A stretch of DNA of 64,000 bases from Undaria pinnatifida (GCA_012845835.1 JABAKD010000004.1:5995765-6059764); one strand, 5' to 3'; numbered from the stretch's first letter, positions 1 through 12,143 are shown. Notes: generated by a model from the letters alone, not told the origin. Program-made: numbers and translations.

Positions 1-347
1 GTGAGTATCCTCCACGCGTTCGCCGACGGAGCAAACTGCAAAGGAGGTGCGGCAGGGGTAAGCGTGGGAGAGCGAGCGGGGGTGGGGGGAGGGATGGAAC
101 AACAACAACAACGACAGGGAAACAACGAAACACGAAGAAAAAAAAACAGTCAATTCAAGGCTCTCGAGAAAAACCAACCAAACAACGAAAAACGGTCTTC
201 AACTCAAGGCTCTCAAAGAAAAAAAAAAACGAAAAAAAAAAAAAAAATCAAGGCTCGCGGCAAAACCCAACACGCCCTTTCTCCCTCTCCCCCCCCCCAA
301 TGCGTGACGTCTCTGCAATAAGCCAACCTCCTCGCCACACCGCCCAC

Positions 348-2957
348 CTTCGGAATAAACTTTGTCGGCGCTGCGCTAACCGGAGCCTTCGGACCCGTAC
401 TGCCCACACCTTCATCGCAACCTCTTTCTGTCCCCGTCCCCGCCGCTGCCTCCCATCCACCTCTCCCCAAAAACGCGCCCACCTCGCCCCCCTTTCCCTC
501 TCCTCCTATTCCCCCACCCCCTCCTCCTGCTCCTCCTCCCGCCCCGTTCGCGACATCTTCACCCTTGCCACCACCAACGCCACCATCATGCGAATCACCC
601 CCCTTAGCCCCAGCTCGCCCGTCTCCTTTCGACCGCGGCAACGCCATCGAAAGCTTCTCATCATCTCCCTCTCTCGACCCCACCGCTAACCCCGAGGGTG
701 ACGATGACCCAGATGACGCAGCGGTCTTGTCACCACCCAACCCCTGCTGCGATTGCCGCCGCTGCCAGCGCAGTCGCCCTTCCTCCCTTATCTCCTGCTC
801 CTGCTGCTGCTGCTTCCGCTGCTGCTGCTGCTGCTGCTCCTGCTTAGACGAGGATGGGGGCGCCTTTAGCCGCGAGCTGCTGAAGGCAGTGCCAACGTTA
901 TCCGCCGGCGCGGGCGTCTTCGACTTCGATCCGGGCACCATCACCCCTAGCGTCGTCCGCGACGGCGATGACACCGGCGTCCCTTCGACCTTGACCGTAC
1001 CACCGGCATTCCCTCCTCCTTCCCCCCCTACTCCTCCTGTTCCTGTTCTTCCTTTCTCCACCGCCGACGATACAGTCAACGCCGTCGCCTGCGCCGCTCC
1101 GCTACCCTCCGCCGGTACACTGCCCCCCGCTCCGACTCGTGGCTTTGCATTGACGCTTGCGGTGCTCGCAGGCCCGGAGTTGTCGAAGGATTTTTTGTTG
1201 GGAATTTTGTCCGCGGAGCCCCCCCCCCCCAGAATGCTTCCGCCCGACATTCGAAAACCCGAACCGCTCCACTTCGGCGGTGGTGGTGGTGGTGGCTGCG
1301 GTGGCGATAGCGATGGCTCGGCAAGGGTGCTTGCTGTCGCGGCATCTCTAACCTGAGGGGGTGTATGCACAGGAGAAGATGGCGGGGAGGGGAGGCGTGG
1401 TATTGAAGTTGCCACGGCCGGCGGAGGGGAAGACAAAACACATACGCATTCCTCAAGCCTGTGTCAATAAAACTCCACCTTGAGCAGAGGGAAGAGCGGG
1501 CAGAGGTATGTCAACCGCTACTACCCCTCACAGCTGCGTCATCAACAACTCAACCGCAATCCACTATCATCTGGCCGGTGTCAGCAACAATCCACCCCGA
1601 GCAGAGGGAAGAGCGAGCAGCGGTGTATCAAACGTGTCACTCCGCCGCGTCAACACGTCAACCGCGATCAGCAAAAAAGGGGAACAGCGATATATCAACC
1701 GCCACCACAACACACACGCCTCCCACAACTCCTTGAATCCAAACCCAAGCGCGCGTGCGCCCACACGACACCAGACCGCGCGACAAACCAAAACAATCCG
1801 TCTAACCCTCACCTTCTGACTAGAACGTTCGCCATCACCGCCACCACTAGCCTTCGCACTGCCGGTGTCGCGTTCGAGCGAAGGAAGGCGTCTCCTCAGA
1901 GCCGCAAAAGCCCCCGCTTTCCTCCACCCTCTTTTTCGCCTACCGCCGCTATGCGAACTTCCACGACTACCGCTTTCCCCATCTTCTCTACTTCCTTCTT
2001 CCCCAGCGGACTCCGACGCCCCATCCCCTGTCCCACCCACCCCCACCGCCTCCGCCTCCGCCACTGAAGCCTGTTCTCGAGCAGCCGCTTTTAGTCTCTT
2101 CCTGCGGCCCCACGTAAGCCTAACTGTCCACCATCCACCGCTCCCAGCCTTCCCCCCTCCCTTCCCCCCTCCGCCCTCCCCAGACCGCCCCGCCATTTTC
2201 GTGGTACTCTCCCCCCCCCTTTCATCAGATGACACAGAGTTTGACGGTGACTTAGGCGTTTTTGGGTGATGCGGCGCGGGTCCGCCGTCCCGAGCTGCCG
2301 TGGAAGCGGTTGCTTTTTTGCTCGATTTTTTTTTCGGTTTCGTGTCCGGCCAAGTGAGCCCGAAAAGTGTTAGCTGGGAGAAGGACGGGGGAGGGTGGGA
2401 AGGGTCGGGGGTGGCCGGGCGAGGGTCGTTGGGATGGGAGGGTAAGCGGGAGAAGCAGCAATAGGAGTAAGGAGGAGCAGGACGTTGTAGCAGTAGTAGT
2501 AGTAGTAGGCGGGCACTCATATTTCCCGAGGTTCCTTTCTGGAGCTCTACGGCTTACTCAAAAACGGACGGCGACAAAAAATGAAGTTGCAACCAGATGA
2601 AACTCTCATGGCCTAGGGGCACCCCGGGTCATGAATATATCTACCCTTAAAACTCTACGGCATGCAACGGGGGTCTTGTCTATCCGACGCGTGGAAGGCT
2701 AAGTCTAGCGCGCCGGCGGTGGCTTCTTACCTCTGGAACGTCGATCTGACCGAAGTTAACCCAAAACGCGTCGGTCACGGCTGGGAGGTTGAGGCCCTCG
2801 AACCCTTGCTGCGCGGACAGAAATGCCTGCGCGGACGCAACGGGAAGGGGGGGCGCCGAAAACACCAAGAGACAGATAGACAGGCCAGACAGACAGACAG
2901 ACAGGCAGGCAGACAGGCAGACAGACAAGACAGAAAGACAGAGATAGACAGACAGTC

Positions 2958-2989
<32 letters not shown>

Positions 2990-3701
2990 CGACAGACAGA
3001 CAGACAGACAGACAGGCAGGCAGGCAGGCAGGCAGGCAGACAGGCACGCAGGCAGGCAGGCAGACAGGCACGCAGGCAGGCAGGCACGCAGGCAGGCAGG
3101 CAAATAGACAGACAAACAGACAGACAGACACATAGTGTTTACAAACAAATTGCTAGAACACGAACAGGAAAAAACTACTGGTACACATCATCGGGCTAGG
3201 AGGGAATAGCCAGCGGGATAAAGGGGCCAAAAAGCAACACCGACCGCCAAGATGTGATTTCAAAACACCCCCGAGCCAGGTTTTCGAAAGAGTCAATGCA
3301 TCGGGCATACGAGCAAAGCCCCGATAGTGCTCACCATCTACACACACAACCCCCCCCCAACCTGCCCCCCGTCCCCTCCACAACCCCCCCCACCCCCCCC
3401 TCAACCCTCCGCCACTCCCCTACACAAAAATAGTATATTTGACAATGAACAAGGACAACACAAAATAATCCGTAGAGCGCTCGGGTCTACACCCCGCCCC
3501 TCTTCTCACCCCCGACAGCCCCTCTCCTAGCCCCTCCCAAGAACCCAGGCCATCCCACAGTGTGCCGTCAGGCAGAGCAATCTTCTCGTCCCCTTTCCCG
3601 CTTTTGGAGGCGTTCTCGCCGCTCTTCGTCTTGTCCCCGCCCACCCCCCTCTGAGAAGGCGCTTTCCGCGACTCTCGGTTGTCAACAGCGGAATCGGTGC
3701 C
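348..3701 (-). CDS. hypothetical low-complexity protein, three internal exons (partial)
   Basis: I do not recognise this gene. Three minus-strand exons fit together: 3701-3510 (acceptor TTTTACAG, donor GTGAGA), 2373-1813 (acceptor TTCTCCCAG, donor AAG/GTGAGG) and 1352-348 (acceptor CCCCCTCAG, possible donor AAG/GTGGGC). All junctions are phase 0 and the frames stay open, giving 64, 187 and 335 codons. The product is rich in Lys, Ser, Gly, Pro and Glu. It has a polyproline stretch at the start of the third exon, a long Gln-rich run near its middle and Gly-rich linkers near its end, so it is probably mostly disordered. No catalytic motif or membrane segment is visible. The first and last exons are not identified: the gene may extend beyond base 1 and upstream of 3701. 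Matching phases make chance unlikely, but composition alone can keep frames open in GC-rich DNA. Confidence 0.5.
1475..1640. repeat. two-copy direct repeat in an intron
   Basis: Two similar segments sharing GAGCAGAGGGAAGAGC start near 1482 and 1599, each followed by a related GYGTRTCAA tract. They lie inside the intron between the second and third exons of the flanking minus-strand gene. Confidence 0.6.
2873..3133. repeat. CAGA/CAGG microsatellite
   Basis: About 260 bases of nearly uninterrupted CAGA, drifting to GCAG-rich units in the second half. It lies in the intron between minus-strand exons 3701-3510 and 2373-1813. Open frames across it (repeating Asp-Arg-Gln or Cys-Leu-Ser) are repeat artefacts. 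Confidence 0.95.
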
Positions 3702-3961
3702 CTGTAAAATAGGAAGCGGAGGCGACAGCGACGACGAACACGACGAAAAAAAACGAACAGGTTGACGAAATAAAAAAACGAACTGAAACGAAAAAGGAAG
3801 GGGGAATGAAAATGGAGGTGCAATGGAAATTGAACTGGAAAATGAAACAGAAAGGCAAATGGAAATGGAACAAAAAATTTACAAGAACATGGAAAGCAAA
3901 AGAAACAGGACGAGAGCCGGAAGCGGGAATCCAACAGCCGACAGTCACCGATCGTCCTAAG

Positions 3962-4455
3962 AGCCGTGTGCAGAAACGCAATGCATCAACAACACCACAT
4001 GTACCTGTCCGCCAGAAGACTGGCTATCCGTCGCAGCCTCGCACCGCGTCACAAGTGCTGCCGAACGCCTCGCCACCTTCCAGGGCGCCCCCCCTGCTAC
4101 CCCTCGCACACCATCAACATCCCCCGACAGCGGCGGTAGCAGTAGCGGTGACAACAACGGCAACACCGACGGCGGCGACCGCACCAACGACGGCGGCGAT
4201 GGAGGCGAAGGGCCACAGGTAAGGGACGAGGGCCGACGAACGCGCGACTGCAGCTGCCCGCGGATCTTTGATGCCGCTCCTGACCCTCCTCCTCCGCCTC
4301 TTGCTCCTCCTGCTCGTCGTACTACTGATGCTGCTGTTCCACCTGGTCCTCGCGATCCGTCTCCTCGATGCGTTGCGGTGGACCTGGCCGGGGCAACATC
4401 CGTCGATCGGGCGAAACGAAGAAAAGCGAGCCGGTATGTAGAGTTAATACTCGTG
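3962..4455 (+). CDS. possible ADAM/reprolysin-like metalloprotease exon (partial)
   Basis: A frame without stops runs from an acceptor-like CCTAAG at 3961 to a donor-like GTG/GTAAAA at 4456. The product begins with Cys-containing segments (PCAETQC, then TCTCP), continues through an Asp/Gly/Asn-rich linker and a Pro/Ala-rich stretch, and ends with KRRKASRYVELILV. A basic cluster followed by RYVEL-like sequence is typical of the junction between prodomain and catalytic domain in M12B (ADAM) proteases; that assignment is inference. No zinc site (HExxHxxGxxH) was found downstream, where transposons follow, so this may be a truncated or very long-intron gene. Part of its 3' edge is repeated at 5475-5545. 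Confidence 0.35.
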
Positions 4456-4550
4456 GTAAAATCCGGTGTAAGCTGCAGCAGAGTATCATCATTGCGCGTT
4501 TGCCTGGGGCCTACATGAAAAGTTAGTATTTAATAAAAATGTTACAACAA

Positions 4551-4613
4551 CGCCAGCTGTGAGTTCGACTAAAATTAGGGTCAACACTATCTCCGCAAGC
4601 TGTGTAGTACACC
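4551..4613 (-). repeat. dispersed repeat ending GCAGCTTGCAAAG...AACTCACAGCTGACG
   Basis: Inverted copy of a short dispersed family. Other copies lie at about 9583-9655, 10208-10276, 10935-10992, 23879-23942 and 25313-25380, with an end fragment at 63899-63918. Shared landmarks are GCTTGCAAAG, ATCGACCCTAAATT and CTCACAGCTGACG, about 60 bases in total. Probably the conserved end of a non-autonomous element. Confidence 0.6.
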
Positions 4614-4722
4614 GCTCACCCGTTCTTAGCAAATTGTCCTGAGTCGAAACCTAATCAATAGTAGGAATGGATTAAGCCTGCTTTGATATATATATATATA
4701 CCAGGTACATACAAGTAGTGGG

Positions 4723-5460
4723 TGCAGCCTGGTTCACGTAAAAAATCCCAAATTTATTCCCGGGCGAACGTCGACGCCGTTTTTTCGATTCGGACCGCAA
4801 AATTTTGCGCACGCTTTCTATGTGCCCTTGCGAAGATGTCACCCATGTTTTGTTTTCGTTTGTTTCGTCTGATTGTGCGTCAGTTGAGATTTTTCGGGAA
4901 ATGTGGACCACCTTGGCGCAATTTTTTTCGGCGCAAAAAAAAAAAAACATGGGTCAGGCCTCGGGATGGGCATGGAGAACACGTGTGCAAAATTTCAGGG
5001 TCTATTTCTCAAACGCGGCGTGGACATTTGGATTTTTGTGCGTAAAAAGGAGTAAGATGCGTCATTTCCTTCGTTATAGTGCAGGACCCAGTTTGTTCGT
5101 CAAATTTTGCTTAATGTCGAACAAAGGCAGGTCAGATCTTCGATTTTATGCGCGAAAAAATCTACAGGCATGCCTTGGAGTACGTCCAACCGGATCGTGC
5201 AAAATGCGGCGCAACTTTTCTTTTCGCCCGCGTTGGCAAAAAGCCTGAATATTATAGAAAAAACTGAAGGCCTGTTATTGGTCGATACGAGTTTCGCTCC
5301 TAGAGACAGCCCGAGGCCGGTAATTTTTTTGTGGCCATGCCACCCTCTTCCACTAGTCATGGGGGTCATTATGATACCAAATATCCACTCTTTGACTCGA
5401 TATTGCGAGCGGTATTCCTGGGGGAGAGAATTTGGAGGTTTTTACTTGAACCAGCTTGCA
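4723..5460. mobile_element. candidate terminal-inverted-repeat element, about 740 bp
   Basis: The left end (4723-4765) reads TGCAGCCTGGTTCACGTAAA and continues CCCAAATT. The right end, inverted from 5460, reads TGCAAGCTGGTTCAAGTAAA and continues CTCCAAATT. The match is imperfect over about 40 bases. No convincing target duplication was seen and no coding capacity is evident. It lies between the metalloprotease-like exon and a partial copy of that exon. Confidence 0.5.
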
Positions 5461-5474
5461 TTGGCATGTTGGCA

Positions 5475-5545
5475 TTCCGTCTCCTAGATGCCTGATAGGC
5501 ATGACTGGGGGGCGTACGTTGATCGCGCCAAACGAAGAATGGAGA
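5475..5545 (+). pseudogene. decayed partial copy of exon 3962-4455
   Basis: CCGTCTCCTAGATGC...GATCGCGCCAAACGAAGAA here matches CCGTCTCCTCGATGC...GATCGGGCGAAACGAAGAA at about 4359-4430, with similar spacing. The copy contains a stop (TAG) near its start, so it is non-coding. Confidence 0.55.
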
Positions 5546-6529
5546 ATTTCCTCGTTTTCGGGATCATTTCTGAAGGAAGCTAACAAAATACACGATAAGG
5601 TCTTCATGTTATGTGCCCCTTTGGCTCGGTACCGGGGTCAAGTCATTTAAGCCCCCAGATACCCTTGGGACTGGCCAAACTCAGTCATTTCAGTCCCCAT
5701 GGCCTCCCCCTGAGGACTGGGTCACCCGAATAACTGGGACTGGCGAGTCATTTAGTCCCGAGGTCTGATACTGGTACTCTGACAACCTTTGCTAGACTAT
5801 GTATGCACGTTGAGGGCTTTCACAGATCTGGCAGATCAATCATCTAGATCATCTAGATCCTATATTTGTCGTTATGATACCTTGTGCACGAGCTGTGTAG
5901 TACATATCCAATCCAGGAAATGGGTGCTAGATCATGCCGATCATAAAGTTATCAACCGGCAACATGATCTGTAGGCCACCAGATCACACGCACCAGGGAT
6001 AGATTTGCCCTGAAGGGAATATCTCATCAACAGACCATCTATAGGGATCTGATCTGCCCGACGTGTGGAGCGTTTCATAGGTTATTTTTGCCGCAGAATA
6101 GGGTGGGAGGGCAATACACGATGCACAATGCAGCAAACAAACAACAGCCACAACAACAACACACTTCAGGATTTTAGTCTTAGCAGGGAAGCGAGTGGAC
6201 TGCCTGCAAGCTAGCATTAGCACAGTTCTAGTTGGTTAGGCACTACAGGAAAGTTGCGTACGGTAAGTTGCTCATGCCCGCGTCTTTCGTGACCGACTGG
6301 AGCATTCGTGGCTCGACGTGCATGTTTTCGTACCGAAGTACAAAAAGTACGGAGTACCACTCGGAAGTCAGTTGGTTGGCTACTTCAATACCCAAGCAAT
6401 AACTACCAACACCCGTAACGTCCAGCCATCTTGCCGCTCTAACTTGCACAGGCCGTCAAAGCGCCATTACTAGTCCTTGGGACCCAGTCGATGACTCGCC
6501 AATATCAGTCAGTTTGGAGGACCCAGTCT

Positions 6530-7280
6530 CACGGTACATACCGGAAGCTGAAAGTACTAAGTCCCGCCACTCCCAATGGTACCTGGGGGCTGAAATGGCT
6601 ACGTCCCGCCAGTTCCTCGGGATTGAATTGGCTTAGTCCAGCGAGTCCCAACGGTACCTGGTACCTCGGGGCTAAAATGACGGGTACGGTCCCAAGGGTC
6701 GTACATATCGGAAGCTGAAATGACTAAGTCCCACCACTCCCAATGGTACCTGGGGGCTGAAGAGGCTAAGTCCTGCCAGTCCCTCGGGATTAAATTGGCT
6801 TAGTCCAGCGAGTCCCAACGTACCTCGGGGCTGAAATGACGGGTACGGTCTCAAGTGTACATACAGGAAGCTGAAATTACTGAGCCCCGCCAGTTCCTCG
6901 GAATTGAATTGACGTAGTCCAGCGAGTCCCAACGGTACCTGGTACCGCGGGGCTGAAATGACGGGTAAGGCACCAAAGGTACATGTCGGAAGCTGAAATT
7001 ACTGAGTCCCGCCACTCCCAATGGTAGCTGGGGGCTGAAAAGGCTGAGTCCCGCCAGTCCCTCGGGGTTGAATTGACTTAGTCCAGCGAGTCCCAACGTA
7101 CCTCGGGGCTGAAACGACGGGTACAATCCCAAATGTACATACAAGAAGCTGACATTACTGAATCCCGCCGCTCCCAATGGTACCTGGGGGCTGGAAAGGC
7201 TGAGTCCCGTCAGTCCCTCGGGATTGAATTGGCTTAGTCCAGCGAATCCCAACGGTCGGGGCTGAAACGACGGGAACCCG
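6530..7280. repeat. satellite-like tandem repeat, unit about 130-165 bp
   Basis: About five imperfect copies of a unit containing GTCCCGCCACTCCCAATGG, CTCGGGATTGAATTGGCTTA, GTCCAGCGAGTCCCAACG and GGGGCTGAAATGACGGGTA. Sequence from about 5640 already contains related degenerate pieces. The deduced frames are repetitive and not genes. Confidence 0.85.
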
Positions 7281-7384
7281 AAGGACTGGGTACTCGGACG
7301 ACCCTTGTTTTCAGGAATTCGTTTTTTGCCAGTGATGCAAAGGTCGTCAGAGTACCACTACCAAACAATGGCAGTAATTTCGGT

Positions 7385-8590
7385 TCTTGATACTCCAAGT
7401 ATTGGCAGGTCCTCAGTCATTGTCAGCTTCAAGTACTCCAGGTACTGGCAGGTACTCAAGTCATTCTCAGCTTCAAGTACTCCAGGTACTAGCAGGTACT
7501 TGAGTCGTTTTCAGCTTCAAGAACTCCAGATACTGGCAGGTACTCAGTCGTTTTCAGCTTCAAGTACGACATGTACTGGGAGGTAACATTAAGCTTTTAA
7601 ATACTCCCGGTACTGGCAAGTACTCGGACATTTTCAGCTTGCCGGTGCTGTGCTAGATAGACACTCGTCGCTCGTCACCGCTGCAGAAGATGGCCCGCCT
7701 CCATCACCACCAGCGTCACTCACATGCTGCTGTGGGGCCGCAGTCGGCGGGGTTGGAATTAATTGCTAGTACGAATGGTACTGGTACTGGCGCCTCGCAC
7801 CGCCTGACCCTCTGACTGCGTGGTGACCCGAAACAACACAGAACAGCTGGCAGTCAGTACTTCTTACAGAGTACTAAACTGGTACGTGAGCCAGATATCT
7901 ACGTCCATGAACAACCAGTGTCCGTACCGTTGCCTCCAAGAGAAATGAGCTCTGTCGTCACAAACGAAAATCCAGAGATACCTGGTGTTCATATGCATAC
8001 GAAATGCTTCAGGTACTCCAGGTGCTGGCATGTGCTCAGTCATTTCGGGTCTTGATACTCCAGGTACTGGCAGGTACTCAATCAATGTCAGGTGAAATAC
8101 TCCAGGTGCTGGCAAGAACTCCGCTGAGTCATTTTCAGCCCGGAGTAGTCCAGGTATTGGCATGTACTGAGTCATTTTCACCTGCAAGTACTCCAGGTAC
8201 TGCCAGGTGCTCAGTCATCACTACCCTAGGTACTGGCAAGTACCCAGTCATTGTCAGCTTCAACTGCTCCAGGTGCTGACAGGCGCTCAGACATGTTCAG
8301 CTCCAAGTACTCCAGGCACTGGCATGTACTCAGTCATTTCCAGCTTCAAGTACTCCAGGTACTGGCAGGTAATTAGTCATTTTCAGCCTCAAGGACGCCG
8401 GGTACTGGCAAATTCTCAGTCATTCTCAACGTGAGGTACCCTAGGTACTGTGCACGTATTCAGTCACTTTCAGCTTAAAGTACTCAAGGTACTGGCAAGT
8501 GCTCAGTCGTTTCCAGATTGACATAATCCAGGTACGGCACGTACTCGGGCATTTTCAGCTTTAGGTACTCCAGGCACTGGATCATTCAAA
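7385..8590. repeat. minisatellite, unit about 42-45 bp
   Basis: Many copies of a unit built on CTCCAGGTACTGGCAGGTAC, then TCAGTCATTTTCAGCTTCAA. There are two blocks (about 7385-7640 and 8000-8590) separated by about 360 bases of unrelated sequence. Units contain the palindromic core GGTAC and differ by point changes and small indels. Confidence 0.85.
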
Positions 8591-9230
8591 ATGACTGGTA
8601 CACTCTGACGACCCTTCGCGGTGATGTACAAAACCGAAAAATCGACAAAAATATTTTTTGGAGTTACGGGAAATCAGCCTTTCGAAAAACTTCCGCGAAA
8701 CTATGTCACGGTCACAGAATTTTCGTGAGAGTCCCCTCGGGATGCAGCAGGCGTATCCCCGGTATATTATGGGCCTTTTTAGTTTTCGCTGTACTCCGTT
8801 TGGCCTGTGGCACACTGGTTGTAAACAACACTTATAACTGTTATTGTATAGAGCACGCTTATATTCTAGATACTCATCATGCGGTATTGATGATGTTCCG
8901 TTCCCAGCAGTGCATGTTGTGCGGGGCGGTGCACCGAAGCATTAGTGCGGTATGTCGTCACGTGTGTGTTGTACACCGCGCCATGGTCGCATGTAGGTCG
9001 TGTGGTGTACAGCGGTATCGGCACATACAGCTCTACGTTACGACTGCTCTGTGTGTGCCGGGTGTCGTATGCTGCTGTTTGATGTATTTGTATTTCGGTA
9101 TTTAATGGGGTTCCACCTACTTAACAGGGGCACGGGGGCAAATGCAATTATTACGGCAAAAAGGTTAGCAGCCGCGACCCCAGATCGGTTACGAGTAAAT
9201 ACATTTACTATGCCGTTTTGTACACACATT

Positions 9231-9300
9231 ACTGAATTTCACAGCGCATCATATACCTGGTGTATACTGAATTTCACAGCGCATCATATACCTGGTGTAT
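9231..9300. repeat. perfect 35 bp tandem duplication
   Basis: The segment ACTGAATTTCACAGCGCATC and the following 15 bases (ATATACCTGGTGTAT) occur twice back to back without a mismatch, indicating a recent duplication. Confidence 0.85.
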
Positions 9301-9720
9301 CATCCCTCATCGGATGCAGCTTAGATGTCAGGGAGGCGTATTTGTACCTTGATAGTGAAGTTCGACGTAAATCGACGAGAATAAAAAAACTGGAAATGGG
9401 AATGAATGCTGAACCCTATGCGCGATAAAAAAAAAAGCCAGTACCGGGGGGGAGAAGGCAAGACACCTACCTGTGAACTGTTACCATGGGATGTCCAGAA
9501 GGTCGCTGAGGGTAAACACCTCTTGAGCTGGAGAGTGAAAGTGATGATAAGCATCCGTAGGACAAACAAGCGGCAGGTATATCACAGCTTGCAAAGATGA
9601 GTACCAACCATTCATTGACCGAACTCGCAGCTGACGACGTGTTCAGAAGATTATTTCTCAAAATAAAAACGAAATGAAATGAAATATAAAATATTAAAAG
9701 CGAATATTTAAGCAGTGCAG

Positions 9721-9885
9721 CTTACCACTTTTTCGACAACATGGTTGACGCACACTGCTGTGTACGAGACGAAGGGGGTTTCACCGTACAGCGGTTGTTG
9801 CGTTTCAATGGGTTAGGGTTAGGGTTGGGTTTGGGTATATATAACTTAAAGGGTATGTCAACCATGCTGTCGAAAAAGCGGTAAG
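9721..9885. mobile_element. 165 bp MITE-like element with internal telomere-like repeat
   Basis: The terminal inverted repeat at 9721-9749 begins CTTACCACTTTTTCGACA. The inverted arm at 9857-9885 matches at 27 of 29 positions. The loop contains GGGTTAGGGTTAGGGTTGGG at about 9811-9830. There is no coding capacity, and no clear target duplication is visible outside the arms. Confidence 0.7.
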
Positions 9886-10207
9886 GTACCCTCCATTCAA
9901 AGCAAGATTTAAAGAGGGGGTTCGCCGTGGCACCTAAGGCCGACCGCACGACCCTAGTCCCAACCCGAACTGGAACGCTGTGGGGGGACCTGTGCCTGGA
10001 TGCCGCGGCTTGTGAAGGCTCCAGGCTGGCTCAGCAGGCTTGGAGGCTGTGCTTAGAAATGCGCTATTGAAAGGTTGATAAGGCCGGATCGGATGCTGTG
10101 GCTTGGAAAGACTGCTGTATCAATAGGATAGTTGAGCCGCTTATAAGGTATCAGGTACCCCTTAGGCAACTATGCGCTAAAAACTTACTAAAAACGAGGG
10201 ACCGGTG

Positions 10208-10276
10208 TAGTACACAGCTTGCAAAGATGTTTATCGACCCTAAATTCGTCGAACTCATAGCTTGCTGACGTTGTTA
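10208..10276 (+). repeat. copy of the GCTTGCAAAG...CAGCTGACG family
   Basis: Reads ACACAGCTTGCAAAGATG, then ATCGACCCTAAATTCGTCGA and ACTCATAGCTTGCTGACG. Forward copies at 9583-9655 and 10935-10992 make three in 1.4 kb. Confidence 0.6.
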
Positions 10277-10782
10277 GAATATTTTTCTTTAATAGCTACG
10301 GACATGGATGGCTTTGATGATGATGATGATGATGATGATGCTGTCAGGAGACGGGCAAGCGTTAAAACGGTCAGGCGGTCTGTCAAAGCGTGTACCTCCG
10401 TATAGACGAGTTTTCCCCCAGCCCCCTGGTAGGAAAAACCTCCACTACATGCATGTGTGGAAACCACGCTTCTACATATTTTCAACAGTTTTCAACAAGA
10501 TGCTAAGGCGTTTTTCAACAACGGGAATCGTTTTTTGTGCCCCGGGGGTTTGACCGTCAGGGCCGTCTGTCTAGGGACGAACATGCCGTATCCTGGCAGC
10601 TTTGCTTGTGTACAGACACGGTATTTCATGGGGGGACCTCGCATTCGAACCCCGGTGAAATTAGCTGCTTCCATCATTGAGAGTGCGGGAGCGTGAGTTC
10701 CCAAAATTCGATGAACATCGACAAGCAGTCGGAATGGGAATACCAGGTAACTGAAATTATCTCCGCCGCGACGAAAAAAAGG

Positions 10783-10885
10783 ACGTGGGACAAGGATGGA
10801 CACCTGTGACCATGGCCAGTTCAGCAGGTCGCCCTGAGTTCAAAACGATGGGAGACAAGCTGGAAAGCAAAAAAGATGGCCAAAT
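10783..10885 (+). repeat. dispersed repeat with ACACCTGTGACCATGG
   Basis: Related copies at about 9453-9540 and 62863-62940. Shared landmarks are a GGGA(G/C)AAGG(A/C) lead-in, ACACCTGTGACCATGG, a CCAGAAG-like step, and AGCTGGAAAGYAAAA followed by an A-rich run. No frame is conserved between copies. Confidence 0.5.
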
Positions 10886-11269
10886 AATATGCATTCAAAG
10901 GATAATACATGTGAAAACGATAGGCCTGCTCATCACGCAGCTTTCAAAGATTAGTACCGACCCTAAATTTCTCGAACTCAGCTGACGTATTTGGAATAAA
11001 TTATTACAAGAAAAAAAATTACAGCAGAAAGCAGTAATAGTGCGAGCAGCAGCAGTACAGGGCGGGGCCGCATGTGGAATCATACCCGTAACATAGTACC
11101 CACAGGTAAGAAACAGGAGTGTTGCTCCAGGCTGGATTTCTTACTTAGGAAAGAGGGTATTATAGACTAATTTTAGTACTTCAAAGTATAACAGGTTCCG
11201 AATCTCATATTCCTTAGTCCCCCTGTGAACCTGCTAGGGCTGCCGTTATTACTCGTTCATAGCGCACGT

Positions 11270-11835
11270 ATGGTAGCAAGGGGAGAAGGCAAGGCTGGGA
11301 ACGTGCAAGCGGGAGTTGGGACTCAAGCTGTACGGCAGTCTCGAGAGGTAACCTCTACCAAGGGGTAAGCTCTACCAAGTGGTGAGCTCCAGCTCTACTC
11401 GCGCGAGGTCAGCGAGCGTTCTTTCGGTTGCCCTGCTATGCGTCTTCTTCCTCCAACATCAACAGCAGCGGCGTGTATCAACATAAACATCAAGAACAAA
11501 AAAAAATACAGCGACATCCACATCCACATCCACAACAACCCTTGAGCCTCATCGTACCGTGCTTAGTGCTAATTTTCTTAGTGGGAGTACTGCCGTGCTG
11601 TTCTGTACGCATGTGGCAAGGGGAGACAGGGAAGGTACCATCAGGAGCTACCCGCTGCTGTACGGCGGTCTCGGGAGGTCACCGCCGCGCTTTCTTTCGA
11701 TTGCCCGACTCACTATAGTCATACGTGTACGATATGGGTATTTTCTGCTCGTTTTTTTGTTGTATGTTTTGTTCTTGCTCCAACATCAATAACAACAGCG
11801 ACACCAACAGGGTAGCAGCAACAAGAGGGACAACA
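11270..11835. repeat. degenerate direct duplication
   Basis: Two related blocks, about 11270-11490 and 11612-11835. Both contain GCAAGGGGAGA, CTGTACGGC(A/G)GTCTCG(A/G)GAGGT, a CTTTCGRTTGCCC-like step and CTCCAACATCAA followed by CAG-rich sequence. Overlapping open frames differ between copies and are not credible genes. Confidence 0.55.
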
Positions 11836-12143
11836 GCAGCAGCAACAACAATAGCAACAATAGCCTACTGCTCATACTGCTTTGCGCTTAGACAGGCGCT
11901 GGTGCTGTTTGCTGCTGGCTGTTGCTTTTGCCGCAATCGAAGGCCGGGGCTGCCAAGAATCATAGACCGTTCGCCAGCCAACCCAAGTTGCATCAACTTG
12001 AACAGTTGAAAAAGAAATATCAGGAAGATCATTCAATTCCATTAATCCACCGGTGGCCCAATATGAATAGGCTCGCCACCTCGCCGGCCCCGTCCGCCCT
12101 CCCCCCCCCTTCTACCCTACCTGCTAACTCTTCCCGATGTGAG

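Noticed and set aside
2662-3148. Asp-Arg-Gln and Cys-Leu-Ser repeat proteins on both strands
   Set aside because: Microsatellite translations within an intron.
9811-9836. Chromosome end
   Set aside because: Telomere-like repeats are few, degenerate and flanked on both sides by unrelated sequence within a small element.
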